Positions 34,213 to 45,717 are shown, counted from the first letter of the stretch. The stretch is 64,000 nt of DNA from Omphiscola glabra (GCA_964017045.1 OZ024807.1:6808481-6872480); one strand, 5' to 3'. Translations and numbers: made by a program. The notes: generated from the sequence alone by a model not told the origin.

Positions 34213-34491
34213 TATAGGTTTAAAAGTAAAATAAAATAAATAATAATAATGGTTTTCTATTTATAGAATGTTATGGCAAAGAAATAAAGACAAAAAAAAA
34301 AAGGGGGGGGGGGGGTTAAATAGGAATAGCTTTTGGAACACGATTTGAGTTGTTTGCTGAATTTACAAGGACAACTCGCAACGTAAGGGAACTAATGGCA
34401 CATATATATTCTAACGCCTCCATCACCACACTTATATTAATTTTTTTTTTTTTTTTTAATTTGAAAAGAAATTTTTTTTTTTTTGTGTTAA

Positions 34492-34693
34492 AATCTATTG
34501 CTAGGAAAGACGATGAATTATGCATTGATTCGCTACAATGCAAGACAAAAGTACAAATCAATTGCTAGGAAAGACGATGAATTATGCATTGATTCGCTAC
34601 AATGCAAGACAAAAGTACAAATCAATTGCTAGGAAAGACGATGAATTATGCATTGATTCGCTACAATGCAAGACAAAAGTACAAATCAATTGA
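34492..34693. repeat. 64-bp tandem repeat, 3 near-perfect copies
   Basis: CTAGGAAAGACGATG starts at 34501, 34565 and 34629. Copies appear identical. Each unit holds an inverted pair GCATTG/CAATGC separated by eight bases. Confidence 0.95.
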
Positions 34694-34699
34694 ATGTGT

Positions 34700-35215
34700 G
34701 CTACCATACACCATAGTTAAGTAGTCATTCTAACCAAGACTACCCCATTTTGAAAGTTACATTTTATCAACTCTAAATTGCGACTTTTGTTTCCATATCG
34801 ACCAAGAGTAAACAGAACCCGCGGGGGGGGGGGGGGAGGAGGAGGCAATATATATATATATATATATTATTTTTCTTAAAGCTCAATCCACAGTCTTACA
34901 AAAATCCATGGGCCCCAATGTCGACATCAAATCTTATAACGTGAAGATTGTCTTTAGATCTTACGAACGACCATGCGCAATCATCATTAACACTTTCTCT
35001 TTACTCCGACCTTGTTTTGTTACGTCTCACTTTTGTTAAGTTAGTCCAGCCCAACGCAAAATAAATTTTAAACAAATAAATGAATAAATACAAGGGCAAT
35101 CAATCAATGTAAACAATTTAAATCCTTTTGGTCCGCCCACTGCGTCACAGAAAAAAAATATATATTTTCTTTTTAAAATATATATATAAAATTTTAATCA
35201 CCTACATCTGGAAGA
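34700..35215. other. No recognised feature
   Basis: G run near 34825-34836 followed by (TA)n at 34850-34868. Otherwise featureless AT-rich DNA. Confidence 0.4.
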
Positions 35216-35745
35216 GTTTTAGAGAAGGGAATGAGTGATAGGGGTAGGAGAGAGAGACATATGTAGAGACAGATCGAGAGAGAGGAGGAGAAGGAGAGAG
35301 AGAGTGGGAGCGAGACAGGGAGAAAGTGACATCTTTGACAATAGAAAATGAGAGATAACAAGGGAAGAGAGAGATAGAGAGTGTTGGAGTGAAAGAGAGA
35401 GAGATAGAGAGTGTTGGAGTGAAAGAGAGAGAGAGAGTGTTAGAGTGAAAGAGAGAGAGATAGAGAGTGTTAGAGTGAAAGAGAGAGAGAGAGTGTTGGA
35501 GTGAAAGAGAGAGAGAGAGTGTTGGAGTGAAAGAGAGAGAGATAGAGAGTGTTGGAGTGAAAGAGAGAGAGATAGAGAGTGTTGGAGTGAAAGAGAGAGA
35601 GAGAGTGTGTTAGAGTGAAAGAGAGAGAGATAGAGAGTGTTGGAGTGAAAGAGAGAGAGATAGAGAGAGTAAAAAGAAATAAAAAGAGTTAAAAAGAAAA
35701 GTTAGAGATTTGAGGGAGAAAGAAAGACAGAGATGGGGAGAGAAC
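35216..35745. repeat. GA-rich polypurine minisatellite, ~30-bp unit
   Basis: About 500 bp almost wholly A and G on the plus strand; from 35370 organised as GTGTTGGAGTGAAAGAGAGA plus GAGATAGAGA units (30 bp, with 26-bp variants). Triplex-forming potential. Confidence 0.9.
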
Positions 35746-36149
35746 CCATGAGCCCAATGCCTCTGAGTTGTAAATGTTTTTTAATGAGCTGGGCTGAAAA
35801 ACCGGAAGCTGTATCGGTCGGTCTCAAGATGTTTGGCCACATAAAAATCCAGACTAGGGACCTGCCACTAACAACTAGCATCTAGATGGGGAGATTTCAT
35901 TTTTAAGGAGATGTTTTGGGCAGAGAAGGACGGGGCAGAGGAATGATGGGGGCAGATTGAAGGACGGGGCATAGGAAGGACAGGGGGAAAGGACGAAGGG
36001 CCAATGAATGACGAAAAAGGGGGGGGGGCAGGATGTGATTCTAATGGTATTGCAAGTAAAACTAACATTAGTCAAAGCACTGCTGGCGTTGACACGACTT
36101 TCTTCAAACGTGGGTTTTATTTAGGGTACAACTGGCATACCTTGAGAAT

Positions 36150-36228
36150 CATCGAGCCCAGGCCAGTACTGAAACCCAACATGTAATAGCTTGATGGTGC
36201 AAGATACTCGACCGACTGAGGGACACCA
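36150..36228 (-). mobile_element. tRNA-like SINE head (candidate)
   Basis: Minus strand: CCTCAGTCGGTCGAGTATC (A-box-like) followed about 35 bp later by TGGGTTTCAGTACTGG (B-box-like). Spacing suits a tRNA-type pol III promoter, but a complete cloverleaf is not evident. Probably a decayed SINE. Confidence 0.4.
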
Positions 36229-36627
36229 CACCACACCCCCCTCCTTTTTTTTTTTCTTTCTCTTCAAATTTAACATTGTGTGCTGCTTGTTCAACAATTT
36301 CATTAGTGTAATTAAAGTTAAAGTCCATTATAGACACAGCGTGACCTTGGACGACGCGTGCAGCCGTGTACTATACCGGCCCCACCATCGTCCTCCCATT
36401 ATTATTCGCTTTATCCTCATCTCCACTGCCGTGATGTAACACGGTAAAAGCCTGTTTCTCTTGCCCTCGCCCCGCGATCGGGTATTGACTGAATGGTAAT
36501 AGGCGAGAGGACGTCTATACAGACAAACATTGGACGCCGGGGTACAAAAACGTTGTGCCTTTCACTAGCATCGGCTGAGCACTTAGTAAATTAGTTGCTC
36601 GCCTGATAAATATAACATAGGTTATTC

Positions 36628-36760
36628 CAGAGGTTCTCACATATTTTTATTGTTTTTTTTAACTTTGTGGTCCCAGTTGACGTGGAGGTGGATTTAAGAA
36701 ATGTTTCATTTTGATCTAACATTTTTAGACACGTCCCTTTTTCGAGGAAAAAAGAAGTAA
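36628..36760 (+). mobile_element. Possible hAT left end
   Basis: CAGAGGTTCTCACATATTTT followed by AACTTTGTGGTCCCAG resembles the start of hAT MITEs. No matching right end found; the 64-bp array begins next to it. Confidence 0.3.
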
Positions 36761-36774
36761 TATATTTTTATGAC

Positions 36775-37062
36775 ACATTCTAAACAACATTAGATATCTA
36801 CATGATACTTTCCGGGAAACAGTAGCTATTTATATGGCACTTTCTAAACAACATTAGATATCTACATGATACTTTCCGGGAAACAGTAGCTATTTATATG
36901 GCACTTTCTAAACAACATTAGATATCTACATGATACTTTCCGGGAAACAGTAGCTATTTATATGGCACTTTCTAGACAATGCTAGATATCTGCATATACT
37001 TTCCGGGAAACAGTAGCTATCTATACAGACACTTTCTAGACAACATTAGATATGTATGTTAC
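36775..37062. repeat. 64-bp tandem repeat, ~4.3 copies
   Basis: TTAGATATCTACATGATACT starts at 36790, 36854 and 36918; later units diverge. Unit also has CTTTCCGGGAAACAGTAGC. Unrelated in sequence to the 64-bp array at 34.5 kb. Confidence 0.9.
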
Positions 37063-37471
37063 ACTTTATTAGCAGGTATTATATAATATATACACGTTAA
37101 AGTTTATCCCGCTATATCAAACCTTAAGCACTGCTGGATATTACATTCTATGTAATTGGTCGTGGCAATTCTCAGAATAATGTTTTCTAGAACATGGTTT
37201 TGTAAGGAAAATGTATTAAAGTTACTATTGGAAAATATTTATCAACGGGCAAAAAAAAAAAAAAAATATTTTGCGGAATCTATAACATGCGCTCCTTTCT
37301 ACTAAGGTAAATTCCGCCCTAAATTAATGAATAAATATTTTCAGCAAAACGACGAGCGCTTGAAATACTTTCAGAAATGTCAAAATCACATACAAACAAT
37401 ATAGACACCTGGGGTAAATTAGCTCATTGGCAGTTATGATAAGTGAGTGTGTATGAGCGTATACCTAAGTT

Positions 37472-37591
37472 CTGGTTGCTGGCTGGCCGATTGGTCTAAA
37501 ATTGAGCCAATCTCAAGTTGATGGAATCTCTGAATTCAAACCCGGAGATGGAGTCCCGTAGGCGGATAACATTGGTACAATGAAGCATTCC
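37472..37591 (+). mobile_element. tRNA(Leu)-derived SINE, copy 2 (5' part)
   Basis: TGGCCGATTGGTCTAAAATT (37484-37503) matches a leucine/serine tRNA A-box region; CCAATCTCAAGTTGATGG resembles the anticodon arm of tRNA-Leu(CAA); GAATTCAAACCC is B-box-like. It continues into CCCGGAGATGGAGTCCCGTA, the body shared with 2893-2922. A MITE is inserted at 37592, duplicating CATTCC. GC-rich sequence at 37759-37985 may be the rest of the SINE body. Confidence 0.65.
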
Positions 37592-37752
37592 CAGACCTGT
37601 TTACCCTGAACATATTAAAATAGTACAATATCATCACAAAATTGTTCAATACATTATCTTAAAAGTAAAAAAAACATAAACATACAGTATATATAATTTT
37701 ACATCTCAAAATCGTACTTTTTAGGCCAAAATCGTAAGAGTAAACAGGTCTG
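37592..37752. mobile_element. MITE with 6-bp TSD (family M6), copy 1
   Basis: Ends CAGACCTGTTTACCCT and, reversed, CAGACCTGTTTACTCT. Bounded by the perfect 6-bp duplication CATTCC (37586-37591 and 37753-37758). Internal repeats of CAAAATCGTA and a central CAGTATATATAAT. Aligns end to end with 48585-48742. 161 bp, no coding capacity; no superfamily assigned. Confidence 0.85.
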
Positions 37753-37758
37753 CATTCC

Positions 37759-37985
37759 GACAACTCCTGCGACGCCACTGGTGCCAAGCTGTATCATCCA
37801 CATGATGGTCCCTTGGGTTATCCAGCGGCGTGGAGAGAGGCGATTTGCTGTTGGGAACCAGCTTATAGAAAAATCCCATGCCTTGTAGATTTTCGTCCTG
37901 CGAAGTACACACCATCGTCACCTTGTGACGGACGGATGCCAAAACCTCAGTTGAACAAATACGGCGGGATATTTTGCAAATCACG
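37759..37985 (+). other. GC-rich stretch, probable SINE continuation
   Basis: GC-rich sequence beginning GACAACTCCTGCGACGCCAC directly after the MITE. If the MITE is removed it continues the SINE at 37472. The extent is inferred only. Confidence 0.35.
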
Positions 37986-38013
37986 TTTTGTTTAACTGTT
38001 CTCTATTATAAAC

Positions 38014-38222
38014 ATCAGATGTCATTATGTTACGCCATTTTCAAATATCGCCATGTTACGCCATTATCAAATATCGCTATGTTACGCCATTATCAAATAT
38101 CGCTATGTTACACCATTATCAAATATCGCTATTTTACGCCATTATCAAGTATCATTATGTTACGCCATTATCAAATATCGCTATGTTACGCCATTATCAA
38201 ATATCGCTATGTTACTCTTTGA
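38014..38222. repeat. Minisatellite, 26-bp unit, 8 copies
   Basis: Unit TATCAAATATCGCTATGTTA plus CGCCAT; starts 38041 and 38067. Because 26 is not a multiple of three and the unit has no stop in some phases, three overlapping frames arise. Confidence 0.95.
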
Positions 38223-38654
38223 AATGGAAAAGTCCGTAGAAGGCGACTTTTGCAAGTTTTAAAAATAGTTTTATCGAATTATTGATGGACCCCTCTTCCT
38301 AAATACAATTTGCACTCTTATACGACCATTCGCTGCGACCAGGTATCCGCACAAATCCCCCCACCCCAATAGTATTATACTGACCAAATCAAGTCTCTAG
38401 GAAAACTATACGCTATTATCAGAGCTCATATTTAGCATTTTGTTCCGCGAAAAGCATGTTTTTATTAGACTTTGTTGGACTATAAAATACCACTTTCATT
38501 AAAAAAAAAATTTAAAAAAAAAATAAAAAAAATATATTTTAATAATAAAATTATGTTACTATCAGACCCTATTTGATGCCATTCGTGTCTAACTGTGACA
38601 ACAATTACATATCTGAATGTCCAATTGGTCAATGGTCAATTCATTAATTTATCT

Positions 38655-39205
38655 CAGCGGTTTCCAAACACACTTACAACATACACTAAACAAGTAAGGA
38701 CCAAATATTGGCTTATATGTATATTTATATGCCAAGGTTAAGTGCATGCCTTACTTCGTGAGTGCACCTTTCCAGACCCAAATACATCAATTGATGCATA
38801 CATCTTTTCAACAAGTAGTTCATACATACGCTCCATGGAATGGATTATGGATATAGTGGCTACATGTTTATCGCTTTGTCGTATTATGACGGCCACCATC
38901 AAAGTATTGCTAGGTGCATTATGTGTAACTAACACTGAAAGTTTGACTAATCTTTGACCAATGGCACCCTCCTTTCACTAATCTTAATATGGCTGACCAA
39001 TGGCACCCTTCTTTCACTAATCTTAATGTGGCTGACCAATGTCACCCTCCATTTACTAAGCTTAATAAAGACCAATGGTACATTCCCTTCTTAATATTTA
39101 GAAGGAACCATTATTATATAAGATACATGTGTGTGGGGGATCGTGTACCGTATTAAAAGGGCTATTTGATGTAGCCATTTTTGTGTAAATGTTTGAGAAC
39201 CACTG
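38655..39205. mobile_element. hAT-like element with internal minisatellite
   Basis: Left end CAGCGGTTTCCAAACACAC and right end, reversed, CAGTGGTTCTCAAACATTTA match over the first 15 bases apart from three positions. Flanks share TTATC but the TSD is eroded. About 550 bp, no transposase frame. Contains a 39-bp tandem repeat. Confidence 0.55.
38950..39075. repeat. ~40-bp tandem repeat, 3 copies
   Basis: Unit GACCAATGGCACCCTCCTTT plus CACTAATCTTAATATGGCT; lies inside the hAT-like element. Confidence 0.85.
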
Positions 39206-39297
39206 CTCTTATCAATATGTTGCATGTCTTATTTATTATTATTATTATTAATATTATTATTTAAAAAAAAATATATACTTTGTTATTCCATTCGCGA

Positions 39298-39798
39298 TAG
39301 ACCACAACCTTTACATCTCGCACAAACTCAGACCACAACCTTTACATCTCGCACAAACTCAGACCACAACCTTTACATCTCGCACAAACTCAGACCACAA
39401 CCTTTACATCTCGCACAAACTCAGACCACCACCTTCACATCTCGCACAAACTCAGACCACCACCTTTACATCTCGCACAAACTCAGACCACCACCTTCAC
39501 ATCTCGCACAAACTCAGACCACCACCTTCACATCTCGCACAAACTCAGACCACCACCTTCACATCTCGCACAAACTCAGACCACCACCTTTACATCTCGC
39601 ACAAACTCAGACCACCACCTTCACATCTCGCACAAACTCAGACCACCACCTTCACATCTCGCACAAACTCAGACCACCACCTTCACATCTCGCACAAACT
39701 CAGACCACCACCTTCACATCTCGCACAAACTCAGACCACCACCTTCACATCTCGCACAAACTCAGACCACCACCTTCACATCTCGCACAAACTCTCAC
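39298..39798. repeat. Minisatellite, 31-bp unit, 16 copies
   Basis: ACCACAACCTTTACATCTCG starts at 39301 and 39332. The first four units carry CAACCTTTAC, later ones mostly CACCTTCAC. The unit has no stop in any plus frame, so one 210-codon frame cycles through all three phases. Artefact. Confidence 0.95.
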
Positions 39799-40775
39799 AA
39801 AAGACATTTTAATGCGACCTTTGATAAAACATCAACAAAGGCTGAAGGACACATAAGGGAGATAAACGAGACTGTGGTCATAGGCAGCGGGTGAATCGGG
39901 CAGACCACACCAGACAAGATGGCGACATTGTTTTGGAAATCAATGTGTTCACTTTCCAATGGATGGATCGATACTGGCCACGGGGACTCGATCTGTTGCG
40001 ATCTAATGGAGTGTGCGACTGGGTTACTTTCTTAAATTGTTCACGTTTTGGAGTTTGGCATGAGGAGAGCGTGCGATAGAGAGAGGTTTGAGAAGGACCG
40101 AAGGGAGGGGATAGTGGGGGTGTATGGGGGAGATGTAAGAGGAGGAATGAACAGTGGATAGGGGTGGGTGGGAAAGAGGTTAGAGGATTGTAGAGAGGGG
40201 TGTGGGTATATGGGATAGGGTTTAGAGGATGAGTGCAAGGTTGATGGGAAATACGTTAGAGGGTGGTAGAGTGGAGTGGGGTGGTTGGAAGAGAGGTAAG
40301 GGGAGGATTGTAGAGTAGAGCGAGTGGTTCATATGGGATATGGGGTTAGAGGAGAATTGCAGGGAGGAGATAGTGGGGGGGGGGAGAGATAATTTTGAGG
40401 AGTATCTTAGACATAGGGGAGGGAATCAGACGGAGATGGGTGACAAAGGAAAAAAAAAAGAATTGAAAAAAAACTGTGTCATAACTAATATGATGACAGA
40501 TGTCATGTAGTGACAGGGAGTGACAGGGGAAGATTTGGTCTAGATGTGTGCGTCTACGCAGCGACAGGGGTAGCTGTTGTCAATTTTTATGTGTCTACGC
40601 AGGGACAAGGGCAGTTGTTGACATAGAGAGTGGGTCTCTTATTCATGTAATCACATGACTAGTGATCCACTTAAGGACAGAGCCATTTAAAGAACAACGG
40701 TGGGCCAAGTAATATAGATCACACATAGTCACATACAGAAAAGGCGGTGTAGAGACAAATCCCATAATTAGCATG
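39799..40775. other. G-rich purine stretch, no gene recognised
   Basis: 40080-40440 is rich in GGGATAGTGGGGG- and GAGAGGTTAGAGG-type purine repeats. The remainder is unique-looking. Confidence 0.45.
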
Positions 40776-40784
40776 TAAAGAGAG

Positions 40785-43650
40785 AACCAGCCAGAAGGTA
40801 GGAGACACAGGAAATTGGGGATGTATTGAGACTAAGGGACCAGCCAGAAGGTCGGGGACACAGGAAATGGGGGATGTATTGAGACTAAGGGACCAGCCAG
40901 AAGGTCGGGGACACAGGAAATGGGGGATGTATTGAGACTAAGGGACCAGCCAGAAGGTAGGGGACACAGGAAATGGGGGATGTATTGAGACTAAGGGACC
41001 AGCCAGAAGGTAGGGGACACAGAAAGTTGGGGATGCATTAAGACTAAGGGACCAGCCAGAAGGTCGGGGACACAGGAAATGGGGGATGTATTGAGACTAA
41101 GGGACCAGCCAGAAGGTAGGGGACACAGGAAATGGGTGATGTATTGAGACTAAGGGACCAGCCAGAAGGTAGGGGACACAGGAAATGGGGGATGTATTGA
41201 GACTAAGGGACCAGCCAGAAGGTAGGGGACACAGGAAATGGGGGATGTATTGAGACTAAGGGACCAGCCAGAAGGTAGGGGACACAGGAAATGGGGGATT
41301 TATTGAGACTAAGGGACCAGCCAGAAGGTAGGGGACACAGGAAATGGGTGATGTATTGAGACTAAGGGACCAGCCAGAAGGTAGGGGACACAGGAAATGG
41401 GGGATGTATTGAGACTAAGGGACCAGCCAGAAGGTAGGGGACACAGGAAATGGGGGATGTATTGAGACTAAGGGACCAGCCAGAAGGTAGGAGACACAGG
41501 AAATGGGGGATTTATTGAAACTAAGGGACCAGCCAGAAGGTAGGGGACACAGGAAATTGGGGATGTATTGAGACTAAGGGACCAGCCAGAAGGTAGGGGA
41601 CACAGGAAATGGGTGATGTATTGAGACTGAGGGACCAGCCAGAAGGTAGGGGACACAGGAAATGGGGGATGTATTGAGACTAAGGGACCAGCCAGAAGGT
41701 AGGGGACACAGGAAATAAGGGATGTATTGAGACTAAGGGACCAGCCAGAAGGTAGGAGACACAGGAAATGGGGGATGTATTGAGACTAAGGGACCAGCCA
41801 GAAGGTAGGGGACACAGGAAATGGGGGATGTATTGAGACTAAGGGACCAGCCAGAAGGTAGGGGACACAGGAAATTAGGGATGTATTGAGACTAAGGGAC
41901 CAGCCAGAAGGTAGGGGACACAGGAAATAAGGGATGTATTGAGACTAAGGGACCAGCCAGAAGGTAGGAGACACAGGAAATGGGGGATGTATTGAGACTA
42001 AGGGACCAGCCAGAAGGTAGGGGACACAGGAAATGAGGGATGTATTGAGACTAAGGGACCAGCCAGAAGGTAGGGGACACAGGAAATAGGGGATGTATTG
42101 AGACTAAGGGACCAGCCAGAAGGTAGGAGACACAGGAAATGGGGGATGTATTGAGACTAAGGGACCAGCCAGAAGGTAGGGGACACAGGAAATGGGGGAT
42201 GTATTGAGACTAAGGGACCAGCCAGAAGGTAGGGGACACAGGAAATGGGGGATGTATTGAGACTAAGGGACCAGCCAGAAGGTAGGGGACACAGGAAATG
42301 GGTGATGTATTGAGACTAAGGGACCAGCCAGAAGGTAGGGGACACATGAAATGGGGGATGTATTGAGACTAAGGGACCAGCCAGAAGGTAGAGGACACAG
42401 GAAATGGGGGATGTATTGAGACTAAGGGACCAGCCAGAAGGTAGGGGACACAGGAAATAAGGGATGTATTGAGACTAAGGGACCAGCCAGAAGGTAGGAG
42501 ACACAGGAAATGGGGGATGTATTGAGACTAAGGGACCAGCCAGAAGGTAGGGGACACAGGAAATGAGGGATGTATTGAGACTAAGGGACCAGCCAGAAGG
42601 TAAGGGACACATGAAATGGGGGATGTATTGAGACTAAGGGATCAGCCAGAAGGTAGGGGACACAGGAAATGGGGGATGTATTGAGACTAAGGGACCAGCC
42701 AGAAGGTAGGGGACACAGGAAATGGGGGATGTATTGAGACTAAGGGACCAGCCAGAAGGTAGGGGACACAGGAAATGGGGGATGTATTGAGACTAAGGGA
42801 CCAGCCATAAGGTAGGAGACACAGGAAATGGGTGATGTATTGAGACTAAAGGACCAGCCAGAAGGTAGGGGATACAGGAAATGAGGGATGTATTGAGACT
42901 AAGGGACCAGCCAGAAGGTAAGGGACACATGAAATGGGGGATGTATTTAGACTAAGGGACCAGCCAGAAGGTAGGGGACACAGGAAATGGGGGATGTATT
43001 GAGACTAAGGGACAAGCCAGATGTTAGGGGACACAGAAAGTTGGTGATGTATTGAGACTAAGGGACCAGCCAGAAGGTAAGGGACACAGGAAATGAGAGA
43101 TGTATTGAGACTAAGGGACCAGCCAGAATGTACGGGAAACAGAAAGTTGGTGATGTATTGAGACTAAGGGACCAGCCAGAAGGTAGGAGACACAGGAAAT
43201 GGGGGATGTATTGAGACTAAGGGACCAGCCAGAAGTTAGGAGACACAGAAAGTTGGGGATGTATTGAGACTAAGGGACCAGCCAGAAGGTATGAGACACA
43301 GAAAGTTGGGGATGTATTGAGACTAAAGGACCAGCCAGTAGGTAGGAGACACATAAAATTGGGGATGTATTGAGACTTAGGGACCAGCCAGAAGGTAGGA
43401 GACATAGAAAGTTGGGGATGTATTGAGACTAAGGGACCAGCCAGAAGGTAGGAGACACAGAAAGTTGGGGATGTATTGAGACTGAGGGACCAGCCAGAAG
43501 GTAGGGGACACAGGAAATGGGGGATGTATTGAGACTAAGGGACCAGCCAGAAGGTAGGGGACACAGGAAATGGGCGATGTATTGAGACTATGGGGCCAGC
43601 CCGAAGGTAGGGGACACAGGAAATGGGGGATGTATTGAGACTAATGGAGA
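40785..43650. repeat. Satellite array, 53-bp unit, ~54 copies
   Basis: Unit GGGACCAGCCAGAAGGTAGG plus GGACACAGGAAATGGGGGAT plus GTATTGAGACTAA; starts 40838 and 40891. Largest array here. Variants AAGTTGGGGAT and GGTAGGAGACA are concentrated at the right edge (43030-43480), typical of less homogenised array margins. Minus-strand 62-codon frames are artefacts. The unit is unrelated to the 53-bp R1-derived repeat. Confidence 0.98.
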
Positions 43651-45385
43651 GATGAAAAGATTATTGAATAGAATAGAAACAAGGAAATAGACAGAGTGAT
43701 ATTATGTCTTAATATTGTCGATGGAAAACAGATGAGACCGAGAAGACAGATGGGAGGAAGATTCATATTCCTTGTTACAGATGGAAAGGGAGAGACAGAG
43801 AAAGACAGAGGCATAGATCGCATGAGAGCTAGTATGAAAACGCACTCTTCTTTTTCGTTATTGCCCTTACCACGGTGTATCTTTCCGTGTATCTCGATCA
43901 TGTCCCTCCAATAAATTTCTCCCCCGTTGTTTTAACTCAATCATTATCTCTTTCCCCATAATCCTTATCTATGTATCCCTCTCATTCGCTCTCCCCGTCT
44001 CCCTTTCTGTCCTCTCTTTTCTCTCTATCTCCCTCCACTCCTCTACTTTCGCTCTCTCTCTCTCAGTGGTTTTCATTGTATCTGTACATACAATGTGTTT
44101 TCCCGTCTCCTCCACTCACACTTTCTATCTCTCCCACTTCATCCTTCTCGATCCGAAGCTTTTGATGACCTCCCCCTGTAACCCTCACCAACCCATGCCC
44201 CCCAACCCCCGCCCCTCACACCCAGGCCTTCGATCACACGCCCATGTTTGTAACCCCCACAATCTAGAGCTTCGATTACCTCCCCGTACGGGTCCACCCT
44301 TTCATCCCCTCAAATCCCTCTATCAAACTGACCACTGCCAAAATCCAGAAAATGACCATCGAAATCTCCCTGGACACCACGGGAGGAAAACAAAAAAAGG
44401 AGGGGGGGGCAGCAAAATGTCCAGGGACAACATAAAGCTGACATGGAAGGACAATGCTTTACAACACCCACCCCCTCTCTTTTCCTCTACATCCCCACCC
44501 GCTTACCCATCTCTTTCAGATAAAACTGCATTCTCCTTAACCTCAATTCCGACCACCAAAAAGCACTTTTTAAAATGGACTTTTTCTTATAGGTTCCTTC
44601 TTAAAACGGTGGTTCCCATTCTGTGTCTGTATACTACCACTATCACGCCCTACATATATCAATTCATACATACTTTCATATCTACATACACAGGTCTCAA
44701 TGATTTATTTTCAAGCCATAAAAAATAAAATGTTTACAGCACTGCAGTAATGGTTATTGTTGCCCTTCAGAGTACAATTTAAAATTTAAAAAACGCATAA
44801 AAACAAAGTTTTTAGTATAAATCCTTTATATGGATTTAAAAAAAAATGGTTTACATCAATAGTCTAATGTCCCGCTCACCCTCTCCACAGCAGATGTAAT
44901 TCACCAACTATTTCAGAAAAACAAAAGAAAATATTACGCAACAAACGCACCTGCGATATTTTATTGGCAAGAATCTCATTTATAGCGAGGGTTATCTTGA
45001 ATTCTATTTCATGATCTCAGTGTCATCATATTTCATTCATCGTCTGCTTGAAAAGACTTGAGAAACTGATTTTTGGAGGTGGGGGGGGGGGAGGCAGGGC
45101 TGACATTTTGAAAGGTTGTATTGTCATCGACATTAAGTCTATGTGCCAAGTTTCAGAAAGATATGTTGAAGGGAAGTGGGCCAGTTAGCCGGTGGATGAT
45201 GCTTGCCACCCAGCCAGAGACACATGAACAAAAGCCAAGATAATATAAAAAGATTTAATAAAGTGTTTCCAGTAAGTACGTGTCAGCTGTTAATGATTGA
45301 GAAATTTTATTTGAAATTATATAAGGGATCTTTATTTTTTCTTTATATATTTTTTTTTTTCAATTTTCTTTTCGCATATCATTGT
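43651..45385. other. CT-rich and AT-rich stretch, no gene
   Basis: 43960-44150 is pyrimidine-rich; a 220-codon Pro/Ser/His-rich frame at 44066-44728 looks low-complexity. 45110-45220 (GTGCCAAGTTTCAGAAAGAT) resembles an interspersed-repeat tail but is not classified. Confidence 0.4.
44915..44990 (-). mobile_element. R1 fragment, minus strand
   Basis: Minus strand GCGTTTGTTGCGTAATATTT then TCTTTTG and CTGAAATAG matches the central R1 segment (GCGTTTGGTGCGTAATATTT in copy A). Ends not resolved. Confidence 0.5.
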
Positions 45386-45386
45386 T

Positions 45387-45717
45387 ATTGTTATATCATC
45401 ATCATCATTATCATCATCATCATCATCATGTCCCTTAGTCCTTGGACCATTGAGGCGCCACAGATGACATGAAAACTATCATTCTCCATTCCTTTTGGTC
45501 TTCTGCACTACGCATATCATCGCCTAGTTTTAGTCCCGTCCACTCTTTGATGTTATCTTCCCATCTTTTTCTCTGTCTTCCTCTTCTTCTTCCTCCTCTA
45601 GTTGTGCCCTGCGTGATTTTTTTGGCGAGCCCTTGTTTTCTGGTCACGTGGCCATACCACTCAAGTTTGCGCGTTTTTACAGACAACAGGATGTCATCGT
45701 ACTGCCCAATTGTTATA
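45387..45717 (-). mobile_element. 5'-truncated LINE, lineage B
   Basis: Minus-strand frame (45686 to 45435, 83 codons) reads KTRKLEWYGHVTRKQGLAKK, then GGRRRGRQRKRWEDNIKEW, TGLKLGDDMRSAED and EWRMIV. This is the conserved C-terminal tail of an invertebrate endonuclease/RT LINE, and the frame is nearly intact. Upstream residues (about QYDDILL) extend the match to about 45705. The 3' tail is a run of ATG/ATC trinucleotides (45394-45429). ATTGTTATA at 45387-45395 and 45709-45717 is a plausible 9-bp TSD. No endonuclease or RT domain remains. Confidence 0.88.

Noticed and set aside
37472..37560. Functional tRNA-Leu gene
   Set aside because: Head resembles tRNA-Leu but arms do not pair fully, the acceptor stem is missing, and the body recurs at 2.9 kb, pointing to a SINE.
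39224..39856. 210-codon plus-strand frame
   Set aside because: Product of a stop-free 31-bp repeat read in all three phases.
44600..44625. hAT-like word GGTGGTTCCCATTCTG
   Set aside because: No partner end or TSD found nearby.
44066..44728. 220-codon plus-strand frame rich in Pro, Ser, His, Thr
   Set aside because: Low-complexity C-rich DNA, no domain, no codon structure distinct from surroundings.
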